The notes under the pieces are model-generated. The model ran no database searches, was not told the DNA's origin, and saw nothing but the letters and a program-made list of their open reading frames with translations. Positions 8,801-16,848 of a DNA stretch of 30,604 nucleotides are shown here, in pieces (the stretch's first letter is position 1; each line of letters starts with the position of its first letter). The stretch lies in contig CAZJJG010000015.1 of NCBI GenBank assembly GCA_964546275.1, positions 1-30,604 of the forward strand, read 5' to 3'. The DNA is from MED-G78 sp964546275 (GTDB lineage: Bacteria > Pseudomonadota > Gammaproteobacteria > Magnimaribacterales > D2472). Position numbers and translations under genes: made by a program.

Positions 8801-9999
8801 TCAACAAGTTTTTTTGCTGCTTTAATTGTAGTAGCTAGCTCTCTTTGCTCTAACTGACCATAAACAAAAGGCTTAAATAGCTCAAGAGCCATTTTCTTAG
8901 GTAATCCACATTGATGTAGTTTTAAGTTAGGTCCAGAAACAATCACCGATCTTCCAGAGTAATCAACTCTTTTACCTAATAAGTTTTGTCTGAATCTTCC
9001 ACCTTTGCCCTTAATCATATCTGCTAAGGATTTTAGAGGTCTTTTATTTGTTCCAGTGATAACTCTTCCTCTTCTTCCGTTATCTAATAAAGCATCAACA
9101 GATTCTTGGAGCATTCTTTTTTCATTTCTAACAATAATATCTGGTGCGCTTAGCTCAAGAAGCCTTTTAAGTCGATTATTTCTGTTAATAACTCTTCTAT
9201 ATAAATCATTTAAATCAGAAGTTGCAAATCTTCCACCTTCAAGAGGGACAAGAGGTCTAAGATCTGGCGGTAAGACAGGTAAAACAGTCATTACCATCCA
9301 TTCAGGCTTATTACCAGAATCATTAAATGCTTCTAAAAGCTTAAGTCTTTTGGAAAGTTTTTTTAATTTAGTTTCAGAATTAGTTTGAGGTATCTCCTCT
9401 CTAATAATTCTAATCTCATCTGAGATATCAAGATCTTGAAGAAGTCCTTGAATAGCTTCAGCACCCATATCAGCACTAAAATCATCACCATATTCATCAA
9501 AGGCTTCTACAAATTCTTCTTCAGTTAAAATTTGGCCTTTTTCTAAATCAGTTAGTCCTGGATCAGTTACTATGTAACTTTCAAAATATAAAACTCTCTC
9601 AATTTCACGAAGAGTTATATCTAAAAGTAATCCAATTCTTGAAGGAAGAGATTTTAGAAACCATATGTGAGCAACAGGAGCGGCAAGATCAATATGCCCC
9701 ATTCTTTCTCTTCTAACTTTTGCAAGAGTAACTTCTACACCACACTTTTCACAAACAACACCCCTGTGTTTCATGCGCTTATATTTACCACAAATACACT
9801 CGTAATCTTTTATAGGTCCAAAAATTTTAGAGCAAAAGAGTCCGTCTCTTTCAGGCTTAAAAGTTCTATAGTTTATAGTTTCAGGTTTTTTTACTTCCCC
9901 AAAAGACCAAGATTTGATCATTTGCGGAGACGCTAGTCCAGCAGATATGGTTGAAAAATCGTCTTGACCTGTTTTTAGGTGGTTTAATAAGTCTCTCAA
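5812..9999 (-). CDS. rpoC: DNA-directed RNA polymerase subunit beta', TTG start
   Basis: Catalytic subunit of RNA polymerase. At 1395 aa it is close to E. coli (1407). The N-terminal zinc-binding cysteines are Cys68, Cys70, Cys83 and Cys86 (CICG...CEKC). The Mg2+-binding NADFDGD motif spans residues 456-462 with Asp458, Asp460 and Asp462. The second zinc site (CEAPHGVCSSCYGRDL) and the trigger-loop region (MRTFHIGG) are present. The start is TTG (9997-9999) with AGGAGATAAAA upstream; MRDLLNHLK matches the MKDLLKFLK of E. coli. The ribosome-binding site overlaps the rpoB stop, and the gap is 9 nt, so rpoB and rpoC are translated in step. Confidence 0.98.
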   Translation of the reverse strand: MRDLLNHLKTGQDDFSTISAGLASPQMIKSWSFGEVKKPETINYRTFKPERDGLFCSKIFGPIKDYECICGKYKRMKHRGVVCEKCGVEVTLAKVRRERMGHIDLAAPVAHIWFLKSLPSRIGLLLDITLREIERVLYFESYIVTDPGLTDLEKGQILTEEEFVEAFDEYGDDFSADMGAEAIQGLLQDLDISDEIRIIREEIPQTNSETKLKKLSKRLKLLEAFNDSGNKPEWMVMTVLPVLPPDLRPLVPLEGGRFATSDLNDLYRRVINRNNRLKRLLELSAPDIIVRNEKRMLQESVDALLDNGRRGRVITGTNKRPLKSLADMIKGKGGRFRQNLLGKRVDYSGRSVIVSGPNLKLHQCGLPKKMALELFKPFVYGQLEQRELATTIKAAKKLVERETPEVWEVLEDVIREHPVMLNRAPTLHRLGLQAFEPKLIEGKAIQLHPLVCVAFNADFDGDQMAVHVPLTLEAQLEARALMMSTNNVLSPADGAPIINPTQDMILGLYYMTREKVNSKGEGRVFSNPDEVFRAFEAETISLHAKIKCRITNAEKGTYIEDTTVGRVLAWRITPIEVGFDNINKTLNKKTVSKLIDLSYRKAGLKKTVIFADQLMYLGFDFSTRSGSSIGVNDFVIPEAKAAIVEASEKQVKAIEKQFESGLVTKGERYNKVIDIWSRANEQVAKAMMEKISTETVKDADGNSVQQDSFNSVYIYADSGARGSPAQIRQLSGMRGLMSKPDGSIIETPITANFREGLSVLQYFISTHGARKGLADTALKTANSGYLTRRLVDVSQDSVVVIADCGTEDSITVTSIIDGGEIIQALTDRILGRVIAEPILDADGKELFATGTMLDEDSLDKIESLNLATLKVRSPMTCEAPHGVCSSCYGRDLARGHLVHRGEAVGVVAAQSIGEPGTQLTMRTFHIGGAASSSSEDNAIFNKSSGTVSFSDEMKTVTNKDKLQVVVSRNTICTMTDSQGKLVEQYKVPYGATLEVKNNTTLEEGTKVASWDPYTRPIISEVSGKVRLDDIEGFDGVTVRSQTDELTGLSSVEVIDVSERPSAGKELVPSISLVDSKGKPVLVGDHKAPATYTLPANALVNLAAGQRLTAGEVLARIPLVASKTKDITGGLPRVADLFEARKPKDASVLSEATGIISFGKETKGKVRLVITPDGATKKIQNTEMLIPKHRTLSVFEGERITKGDIISDGPYSPHDILRLKGVPELTNFIVNEIQGVYRLQGVSINDKHIETILRQMLRKSLIVDGNDTKFIQGDVVDYAQMKDENKRVSDSGNTPAEYERVLLGITKASLSTNSFISAASFQETTRVLTEAAVTGKKDHLRGLKENVVVGRLVPAGTGMEFHDRLKNKKQTDLEESTLSADDIEAALRQELQESEE

Positions 10000-10008
10000 T
10001 TTTATCTC

Positions 10009-13000
10009 CTAGTTGTCTGAATCTAATTCAATGTTAATGCCGAGTGATTTAATTTCCTTGGTAAGGACATTAAATGACTCAGGTATATTTGCATCCATTT
10101 GGAAGGATCCATCAACAATATTTTTATACATTTTTGTTCTTCCGGCCACATCATCTGATTTTACTGTCAGCATTTCTTGAAGTGTATAAGCTGCTCCATA
10201 TGCTTCAAGTGCCCAGACCTCCATCTCACCGAATCTTTGGCCACCAAACTGAGCTTTTCCACCAAGTGGTTGCTGAGTAACTAAACTATATGAACCAGTT
10301 GATCTTGCATGCATTTTGTCATCAACCAAATGATTTAGTTTGATGATATACATATAGCCAACTGTTACAGGTCTTTCAAATTTTGTACCAGTTCTTCCGT
10401 CATAAAGAGTGAACTGTCCTGATTCAGGTAAACCAGCAAGCTTAAGCAAATCTTTAATTTCACTTTCTTTTGCCCCATCAAATACAGGAGTCGCAATAGG
10501 TAGTCCAGCTGTTAGGTTAGAAGCTAATTCAACTATTTCTGTGTTATTGAAAGAATCTAGATCTTCTTTATTAGCTGCATTTTTATTATATAACTTATCT
10601 AAATATTCTTTTAATTCTGCAGGTTTAGCATTTTCTTTAAGCATGGCATCAATTTTTTCACCAATACCTTTAGCTGCCATACCCATATGTGTTTCTAGAA
10701 TCTGTCCAACATTCATTCTTGATGGAACACCTAAAGGATTAAGAACAACATCTACAGGAACACCAAATTCATCATGCGGCATGTCTTCAACGGGCATAAT
10801 TTCAGATATAACACCTTTATTACCATGCCTTCCAGCCATCTTGTCACCAGGCTGAATTCTTCGTTTAATAGCTAAATAAACTTTTACGATCTTGATAACA
10901 CCAGGGGCTAAATCATGACCTCTAATAATTTTTTCCCTTTTTTCTTCAAATCTTGTTTTGATATCTTTAAGGTATTGTTTTAAGTTTTTCTCAGTTTCCT
11001 CAACTCTAGTATTTATAGAATCTGAATCAGTTCTAACTGCAAGAAGTTCGTCTAATGAAAGTTCGCTTAGGTTTTCTAAATCTAACGTAGCGCCTTTTTT
11101 CATACCGGCTGCCTTGACAACTTTATTATTTTTAAGAATCTCTATAAGTCTTAATTTAGTAGCTTCTTGAACAATTCTTGTTTCATCATCTGCATCTTTT
11201 TTTGATTCGGATAAATGATCTTCTTCAATTGCTTGAGTCCTTTCATCTTTTTCAACTCCGTCTCTAGTAAAGACTTCAACGCCTATGACTGTTCCTTTGG
11301 TGCTAGACGGCGCTCTTAGTGAAGTATCTTTAACATCTGATGCTTTTTCACCAAAAATTGCACGTAAAAGTTTTTCTTCAGGAGACAGCTGAGTTTCACC
11401 TTTAGGTGTAATTTTTCCAACTAAAATATCACCAGGTTCTACTTCTGCTCCGACATAAACAATTCCACATTCATCGAGTTTTCCTAAGGAGCCCTCTCCT
11501 ACATTTGGAATATCAGATGTAATTTCTTCTGAACCAAGTTTTGTATCTCTAGCTATACAAGTCAATTCTTGAATATGTATAGAAGTAAATCTATCTTCTC
11601 TGGCAACTTTTTCTGATATCAAGATTGAATCTTCAAAGTTATATCCATTCCATGGCATAAATGCAATTCGGATATTTTGCCCTAGCGCTAACTCTCCATT
11701 ATCAATAGATGGTCCATCTGCAAGAACATCACCAGCTTTAACTTTGTCACCAACTCTAACTATTGGGCGTTGATTGATACAGGTATTTTGATTAGATCTG
11801 GTGTATTTAACTAAGTTATATACATCTACTGCTGAATTACTATGCTTAGTATCAGTCACTCTTACTACTATTCTAGCTGCATCAACATTCTCAACTATTC
11901 CATTAGTTTTTGAAACTATGCAGACACCAGAATCTCTTGCTACAACTGATTCTAAACCAGTTCCAACTAAAGGCTTCTCTGGTCTTAAACAAGGAACTGC
12001 TTGACGTTGCATGTTTGAGCCCATTAAAGCTCTGTTAGCATCATCATGTTCAAGAAAAGGTATTAATGAGGCTGCTATAGAAACAACCTGTTGAGGAGAT
12101 ACATCCATTAGATCTACTCTATCTGGAGACATAAGTTCAAACTCGCTAGCGTGCCTTACAGCAACTAGGTCATCAGTAAATCTGTTATTTTTATCTAAAG
12201 CAACATTAGCCTGAGCTATAACATGCTGACTCTCATCAATTGCAGATAGATAAAGAATATCATTTGTAACTTTTCCATCAACTACTTTTCTGTATGGAGT
12301 TTCTATAAAGCCATAATTATTAGTTCTGGCATACGAAGCAAAAGAGTTAATTAGACCAATATTTGGTCCCTCAGGTGTCTCAATTGGACATACTCTTCCA
12401 TAATGAGTCGGATGGACATCTCTAACTTCAAATCCAGCTCTTTCTCTAGTAAGACCCCCAGGCCCTAGAGCTGAGACTCTTCTTTTGTGTGTAATTTCAG
12501 ACAATGGATTATTTTGATCCATAAACTGAGATAATTGGCTTGATCCAAAAAATTCTTTAATAGCAGCAGTAACTGGTTTTGCATTAATAAGATCTTGTGG
12601 TCCTAATTCATCCGCTTCAGCCATGCTTAATCTTTCTCGAACTGCTCTCTCTACTCTTATTAGACCGACCCTAAACTGGTTAGCAGTCATCTCGCCAACT
12701 GATCTAACTCTTCTATTACCAAGATGATCAATATCATCAACAATATCATGGCCATCTCTAATATTAACGATACCCTTCATGACTTCAATAATGTCAGCTT
12801 TATCTAGAATATTTGGATTCTCTTTATCCTCATCTATATGTAATCTTCTATTAAATTTCATTCTTCCAACTTCAGAAAGGTCATATCTCTCTGAATTAAA
12901 GAATAAATTATTGAATAAAGTATCAGCTGAATCTTTTGTAGGTGGCTCGCCTGGTCTCATCATTCTATAAATCTCTACCAAAGCTTCTAATCTATTTGAA

Positions 13001-14079
13001 GTTGGGTCAGTTCTCAGTGTGTCAGAAATATATGGGCCTTTATCAAGCTCATTAATGTATAAACATTCAAAATCTTTAACATTATTTTCTTTTAATAATT
13101 CAAGAACAGTTATATCAATAAGAGTATTTGCCGAAACAAGTATTTCTCCTGTTTCTTTATTAAATATGTCTTTTGCTGTTGCTTTATTTAATAAATAATC
13201 TTCTGGAAGAGTAAGTTCACTTAGATTTCCTTTTTCCATTTCTCTAACATGTCTTGCAGTAATTCTTTTTCCTGCTTCAACAAAAACTTTATTTTTCAGT
13301 TTAATAGCAACTGTAAGTGTTTCGCCTCTGAGTCTCTCAGGAACTACTTTTAAAACTACAGAATCATTACCTAAAACATAAGAATCATTTTCATAAAAAT
13401 TAGAAAGAATTTCTTCAGTGCCCATGTCTAATGCTCTTAGCATTATAGTTGCTGGTATTTTTCTTCTTCTGTCGATTCTACAGAATAAAACATCTTTAGG
13501 ATCAAATTCAAAATCTAACCATGAGCCTCTGTAAGGAATAATTCTAGCTGAATATAAAACTTTACCAGAAGAGTGAGTTTTTCCTTTGTCATGATCAAAA
13601 AATACACCAGGTGATCTATGTAACTGAGCAACAACAACTCTCTCAGTTCCATTTATTACAAAAGATCCATCCTCTGTCATAAGAGGGACTTCGCCCATAA
13701 AGACTTCGCCTTCTTTAATATCCTTAACTTCTTTAAAGTTTGTTTCACGATCGTATAAAACTAACTTAACTTTAATTCTAAGTGGGGCAGAATATGATAA
13801 TCCTTGAACAAGACACTCTTGAACATCATAAACATTTTTGCCTATTTCATAAGAAACATACTCAAGGGCTGCATTGCCTGAAACACTGGTAATAGGAAAT
13901 AAAGATTGAAAAACCTCTTCAAGTCCCTGCCTTTTTCTGGCTTCAAGACTAACATCTGATTGAAGAAATTCTGAATAAGAATCTAGCTGTGTTTCAATAA
14001 GATTAGGTAGATCCATAACCTTAGTAAAAGTTCCAAAATTCTTTCTTATTCTCTTTTTTTCGGTATAACTGTATGTCAT
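10009..14079 (-). CDS. rpoB: DNA-directed RNA polymerase subunit beta
   Basis: Catalytic beta subunit, 1356 aa (E. coli 1342). The rifampicin-binding cluster starts at Gly512 (GSSQLSQFMDQNNPLSEI, then THKRRVSALGPGG). Residues equivalent to E. coli Gln513, Asp516, His526, Arg529 and Ser531 are all wild type, so the sequence predicts rifampicin sensitivity; position 530 is Val instead of Ile. Further signatures are RVCPIETPEGPNIGLI, AFMPWNGYNFEDSILISE, GDKMAGRHGNKG and a C-terminal FGGQRFGEMEVWALEAYGAA. It follows rplL by 35 nt, far shorter than in E. coli where an attenuator and RNase III site lie between. AAGGG precedes the ATG. Confidence 0.98.
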   Translation of the reverse strand: MTYSYTEKKRIRKNFGTFTKVMDLPNLIETQLDSYSEFLQSDVSLEARKRQGLEEVFQSLFPITSVSGNAALEYVSYEIGKNVYDVQECLVQGLSYSAPLRIKVKLVLYDRETNFKEVKDIKEGEVFMGEVPLMTEDGSFVINGTERVVVAQLHRSPGVFFDHDKGKTHSSGKVLYSARIIPYRGSWLDFEFDPKDVLFCRIDRRRKIPATIMLRALDMGTEEILSNFYENDSYVLGNDSVVLKVVPERLRGETLTVAIKLKNKVFVEAGKRITARHVREMEKGNLSELTLPEDYLLNKATAKDIFNKETGEILVSANTLIDITVLELLKENNVKDFECLYINELDKGPYISDTLRTDPTSNRLEALVEIYRMMRPGEPPTKDSADTLFNNLFFNSERYDLSEVGRMKFNRRLHIDEDKENPNILDKADIIEVMKGIVNIRDGHDIVDDIDHLGNRRVRSVGEMTANQFRVGLIRVERAVRERLSMAEADELGPQDLINAKPVTAAIKEFFGSSQLSQFMDQNNPLSEITHKRRVSALGPGGLTRERAGFEVRDVHPTHYGRVCPIETPEGPNIGLINSFASYARTNNYGFIETPYRKVVDGKVTNDILYLSAIDESQHVIAQANVALDKNNRFTDDLVAVRHASEFELMSPDRVDLMDVSPQQVVSIAASLIPFLEHDDANRALMGSNMQRQAVPCLRPEKPLVGTGLESVVARDSGVCIVSKTNGIVENVDAARIVVRVTDTKHSNSAVDVYNLVKYTRSNQNTCINQRPIVRVGDKVKAGDVLADGPSIDNGELALGQNIRIAFMPWNGYNFEDSILISEKVAREDRFTSIHIQELTCIARDTKLGSEEITSDIPNVGEGSLGKLDECGIVYVGAEVEPGDILVGKITPKGETQLSPEEKLLRAIFGEKASDVKDTSLRAPSSTKGTVIGVEVFTRDGVEKDERTQAIEEDHLSESKKDADDETRIVQEATKLRLIEILKNNKVVKAAGMKKGATLDLENLSELSLDELLAVRTDSDSINTRVEETEKNLKQYLKDIKTRFEEKREKIIRGHDLAPGVIKIVKVYLAIKRRIQPGDKMAGRHGNKGVISEIMPVEDMPHDEFGVPVDVVLNPLGVPSRMNVGQILETHMGMAAKGIGEKIDAMLKENAKPAELKEYLDKLYNKNAANKEDLDSFNNTEIVELASNLTAGLPIATPVFDGAKESEIKDLLKLAGLPESGQFTLYDGRTGTKFERPVTVGYMYIIKLNHLVDDKMHARSTGSYSLVTQQPLGGKAQFGGQRFGEMEVWALEAYGAAYTLQEMLTVKSDDVAGRTKMYKNIVDGSFQMDANIPESFNVLTKEIKSLGINIELDSDN

Positions 14080-14114
14080 AAACGAGCCCTTATATATGTT
14101 ATTAATAAATGAAA

Positions 14115-14492
14115 TTATTTAAGTTCTGCTGATGCTCCTGCTTCAGTTAGCTGAGTTATCATTCCTTCAGCTTCTTCTTTCTTAACACCTTCTTTTAAAG
14201 TGTTTGGAGCGCCATCAACTAGATCTTTAGCTTCTTTTAAGCCTAAACCAGTAATAGCTCTTACAGCCTTAATAACTTGGACTTTCTGATCACCAGCAGC
14301 GTTAAGAACAACATCAAATGCGTCCTTTTCTTCTGCTGCTTCTCCAGCTTCTGCTGCTGCTGCAGGTGCAGCTGCAACTGCTGCTGCTGCAGTTACTCCA
14401 AATTTCTCTTCTATTGCTGATATAAGATCAACTAGGTCCATTACGGACATTTCTTCTATCGCTTTTAAAATATCATCTTTACTTGTTGCCAT
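14115..14492 (-). CDS. rplL: 50S ribosomal protein L7/L12
   Basis: Stalk protein that recruits translational GTPases; it binds L10 as dimers. The 125 aa product has the three usual parts: an N-terminal dimerisation helix region (1-33), an Ala-rich flexible hinge (about 34-56), and a C-terminal factor-binding domain containing KVQVIKAVRAITGLGLKEAKDLVDGAP. An AAGGAGAA site precedes the ATG, 15 nt after the rplJ stop. The strong site fits the need for four or more copies per L10. Confidence 0.98.
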   Translation of the reverse strand: MATSKDDILKAIEEMSVMDLVDLISAIEEKFGVTAAAAVAAAPAAAAEAGEAAEEKDAFDVVLNAAGDQKVQVIKAVRAITGLGLKEAKDLVDGAPNTLKEGVKKEEAEGMITQLTEAGASAELK

Positions 14493-14507
14493 TCTAATTC
14501 TCCTTTT

Positions 14508-15038
14508 TTAGGCAGATGCCTGTTTGTTGTCATGAACTGCTGATAAAACTCTAGCGAGCTTGGTTGGTACTTCATTTAATAAAGTAGCAAATTTGCTAAC
14601 TGGGGCTTGCAAGACCGAAGCTATAAGACTCAACGCCTCGTCTCTTGATGGTAATGTAGCTAAGATATCTATCTGAGCTCCATCAAGTAACTGACCCTCT
14701 ACAACCAAAGCTTTGATCTCTAATGCATCAAAGTTTTTAGCGTATGTTTTGAGTAGTTTAGCTGCTGCTCCTGGCTCATCAAAAGAGAAAGCAAACAAGG
14801 AAGGCCCTGTTAGTACTTCGTCGGAACACCCAAAATCAGTTCCCTCAAATGCTAATTTAGCAAGTGAGTTCTTGATAACTTGAATGTGAACTCCGGCTTC
14901 AGTTGCTTTTTGTCTAACTTCTGACAGTTCTGGTACTTTTAAACCACGTGCGTCTGAAATCACCAAGGATGATGCAGAAGAAGCTACTTCTTTCACTTCA
15001 TTTACAATCCTTTCTTTTTCACTTTTAGCTAATGCCAC
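14508..15038 (-). CDS. rplJ: 50S ribosomal protein L10, GTG start
   Basis: Stalk base protein that anchors L7/L12 to the ribosome and represses its own operon by binding the mRNA leader. With the GTG at 15036-15038 the product is 176 aa (165 in E. coli) and begins ALAKSEKERIVNEVKEVA, matching the family N-terminus (ALNLQDKQAIVAEVSEVA). An AGGAGAA site precedes this GTG by 5 nt. The frame stays open upstream to another GTG at 15134, which would add 32 residues. That extension lies inside the conserved RNA leader and has no counterpart in L10, so I reject it. rplJ and rplL form an L10-regulated pair leading into rpoBC. Confidence 0.95.
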   Translation of the reverse strand: MALAKSEKERIVNEVKEVASSASSLVISDARGLKVPELSEVRQKATEAGVHIQVIKNSLAKLAFEGTDFGCSDEVLTGPSLFAFSFDEPGAAAKLLKTYAKNFDALEIKALVVEGQLLDGAQIDILATLPSRDEALSLIASVLQAPVSKFATLLNEVPTKLARVLSAVHDNKQASA

Positions 15039-15044
15039 AGCAAT

Positions 15045-15160
15045 TCTCCTATATTTGCCTTTCGGCGTTTCGGCGACAAACTGCCTATTCGCAATCTGAA
15101 CACCACCTACGTAGGAAATTAAGTCTTTCGACACCTACGGTCTTTGACGGCTGCGAAAAT
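15045..15160 (-). promoter_or_regulatory. L10 leader (rplJ mRNA autoregulatory element)
   Basis: The 158-nt gap before rplJ contains an ordered RNA fold on the minus strand. CGTAGG (15139-15134) pairs with CCTACG (15115-15110). Inside it is a GTC-GAAA-GAC hairpin (15132-15123) flanked by a TTAATTT asymmetric bulge, resembling the kink-turn region of the L10 leader family (Rfam L10_leader). A GCC-GAAA-GGC hairpin sits just before the AGGAGAA site. Family knowledge says the L10-L12 complex binds here and blocks translation. Assignment is by recalled motif layout and gene position; a covariance-model search was not run. Confidence 0.75.
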
Positions 15161-15170
15161 CGCAACAATC

Positions 15171-15192
15171 TAGAGCTTCTTTCAAAGCTCTA
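15171..15192 (-). terminator. Perfect hairpin after rplA (attenuator or processing site)
   Basis: TAGAGCTT and AAGCTCTA form a perfect 8-bp stem around a TGAAAG loop, starting 5 nt after the rplA stop. No U-run follows, so it is not a typical intrinsic terminator. A second stem (GTTGCGA/TCGCAGC, 15166-15150) comes directly after it. It may protect or process the rplKA mRNA, or form the base of the L10 leader. The function is inferred only. Confidence 0.45.
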
Positions 15193-15196
15193 AAAC

Positions 15197-15889
15197 TTAT
15201 ACTAGTTCAGCTGAACTAATTTTAACCCCTGGGCCCATAGTGCTACTTAAAGCAATATTGCCAATAAATACACCTTTTGAAGAAGGTGGTTTTAATTTTT
15301 TTAATTCTGTTAAAAGCGCAGTAGCATTAGATTGGATTTTATCCGCATCAAAAGATACTTTACCAATACAGCCATGTATTATTCCATTTTTATCTGTTCT
15401 GAATCTTACTTGTCCAGCTTTTACATTTTTAATTGCTTCTTCAACATTGTCTGATACAGTTCCAGTTTTTGGATTTGGCATTAATCCTTTAGGTCCAAGA
15501 ACCTGACCGAGCTTTCCAACAACTTTCATTGCAGCTTGTGTTGATATAACAACATCTACTTGAATTTCTTCTTTGGTAAATTTTTCTGCAAGGTCATCCA
15601 TTCCAACAAATTCAGCACCTGCAGCTTTAGCTGCTTCTGCAGCTTCACCGTCAGCAAATACAGCAACAATTACAGATTTCCCAAGTGCATTTGGTAAAGT
15701 TACCGCACCTCTAACGTTCTGGTCAGATTTACCTGCATCAACCCCAAGTCTAATTGCTATATCGATAGATTCTTCAAATTTAGGAGATTTAACAGACTGC
15801 AGAATCTCCATTGCTTCAGCAATAGAGTATGTCTTTTCAGGATCTAATTTTTCAGCAATTATTTTATCTTTTTTTGTAATTTTACTCAC
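15197..15889 (-). CDS. rplA: 50S ribosomal protein L1, GTG start
   Basis: L1 stalk protein that helps release deacylated tRNA from the E site. It is 230 aa (234 in E. coli), with the signature VGKLGQVLGPKGLMPNPKTGTV and the late segment FRTDKNGIIHGCIGKVSF. The start is GTG, overlapping the rplK TAG as TAGTG, with GAGGTGG upstream, so it is coupled to rplK. In E. coli L1 represses this operon by binding upstream of rplK. Here rplK overlaps nusG, leaving no spacer for such a site. Confidence 0.97.
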   Translation of the reverse strand: MSKITKKDKIIAEKLDPEKTYSIAEAMEILQSVKSPKFEESIDIAIRLGVDAGKSDQNVRGAVTLPNALGKSVIVAVFADGEAAEAAKAAGAEFVGMDDLAEKFTKEEIQVDVVISTQAAMKVVGKLGQVLGPKGLMPNPKTGTVSDNVEEAIKNVKAGQVRFRTDKNGIIHGCIGKVSFDADKIQSNATALLTELKKLKPPSSKGVFIGNIALSSTMGPGVKISSAELV

Positions 15890-16317
15890 TATAGTTCCAC
15901 CTCTACACCCATACTTCTTGCAGTACCGGCAATAATTTTTACAGCATTATCAATATCATTAGCATTCAAATCCGGCTCTTTTAATTTTGCAATCTCTTCT
16001 AATTGTTTTCTTGAGATCTTGCCAACTTTTTCTTTATTTGGTTCGCCGCTTCCTTTAGTAATATTTAGTGCTTTTTTTATAAGTACAGCAGCTGGTGGAG
16101 TTTTTACAATAAAAGTAAATGATTTGTCTTCAAAGACGCTAATAACTACTGGAAGAGGTAGGCCCTTCTCAGAATTTTGAGTTTGTGCATTAAAAGCATT
16201 ACAAAAGTCCATTATGTTGACTCCTGCTTGTCCTAATGCAGGCCCTACTGGAGGACTTGGATTAGCTGCACCTGCAGGTATTTGTAATTTTAGAATTTGT
16301 GCAATTTTTTTAGCCAT
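15889..16317 (-). CDS. rplK: 50S ribosomal protein L11
   Basis: Protein of the GTPase-associated centre, required for RelA-dependent stringent signalling in E. coli. Its length of 142 aa equals that of E. coli. The proline-rich N-terminal signature (PAGAANPSPPVGPALGQAG) and the C-terminal rRNA-binding GTARSMGVEV are intact. The ATG overlaps the nusG stop as TAATG, and the stop overlaps the rplA GTG, so nusG-rplK-rplA is a continuous coupled run. Confidence 0.98.
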   Translation of the reverse strand: MAKKIAQILKLQIPAGAANPSPPVGPALGQAGVNIMDFCNAFNAQTQNSEKGLPLPVVISVFEDKSFTFIVKTPPAAVLIKKALNITKGSGEPNKEKVGKISRKQLEEIAKLKEPDLNANDIDNAVKIIAGTARSMGVEVEL

Positions 16318-16844
16318 TAAGTTTTCTCTATTTGCATGAAGTTAAGTTGAACAGGTGTCGATCTTCCAAGAATTTGAACAGCAACTTTTACTGAATTTCT
16401 TTCGTAGTCAACATCCTCAACAACACCATTGAAATCATTGAATGGGCCATCACAAACTCTAATTACTTCACCAGGTTCGTATATGGTTTTTGGTGCAGGC
16501 GCATCTTCGCCTACCTCTATTCTATTTATAATATTATTAAGATCATCTTCAGAAATTGGGAGTGGCTTCTCTTTAGTACCACCTATGAAACCAGATACTC
16601 TAGGAGTCTGCTTAACAAGCTGCCAAGTATCATCCTCAAGTTCCATCTGAATCAGAACATAGCCAGGAAAGAATTTTCTCTCAGTTGTTTTTTTTGCGCC
16701 ACCTCTTAATTCAACAATTTGTTCAGTAGGAACGAGTATTTCACCAAATTTATCGCCAAGACCTTCTAGCAGGATCTTCTCTTCTAAAGCTGCTTTAACT
16801 TTAACTTCGTATCCTGAATATGCTTGTATAACGAACCAATCCAT
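16317..16844 (-). CDS. nusG: Transcription termination/antitermination protein NusG
   Basis: RNA polymerase elongation factor that couples transcription to translation (via S10) and to Rho. It is 175 aa (181 in E. coli). The NGN domain spans about 1-115, beginning MDWFVIQAYSGYE and including RKFFPGYVLIQM. The KOW domain spans about 123-175 (EPGEVIRVCDGPFNDFNG). It starts 4 nt after secE with AGGA upstream. The secE-nusG pair is universal in this cluster. Confidence 0.98.
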   Translation of the reverse strand: MDWFVIQAYSGYEVKVKAALEEKILLEGLGDKFGEILVPTEQIVELRGGAKKTTERKFFPGYVLIQMELEDDTWQLVKQTPRVSGFIGGTKEKPLPISEDDLNNIINRIEVGEDAPAPKTIYEPGEVIRVCDGPFNDFNGVVEDVDYERNSVKVAVQILGRSTPVQLNFMQIEKT

Positions 16845-16848
16845 TTAT

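Noticed and set aside
5195..9936. Plus-strand open frames opposite rpsG, rpsL, rpoC, and similarly opposite rpoB, fusA, rplA and tuf
   Set aside because: They are antisense to highly conserved genes, show no protein-family features and lack starts with ribosome-binding sites; they arise from base composition on the complementary strand.
14330..14400. Repetitive GCTGC tract
   Set aside because: It encodes the Ala-rich hinge of L7/L12, a normal family feature, not a DNA repeat element.
15039..15134. N-terminal extension of L10 from a GTG at 15134
   Set aside because: It lies within the RNA leader, has no match in L10 proteins and no ribosome-binding site; the GTG at 15038 has both.
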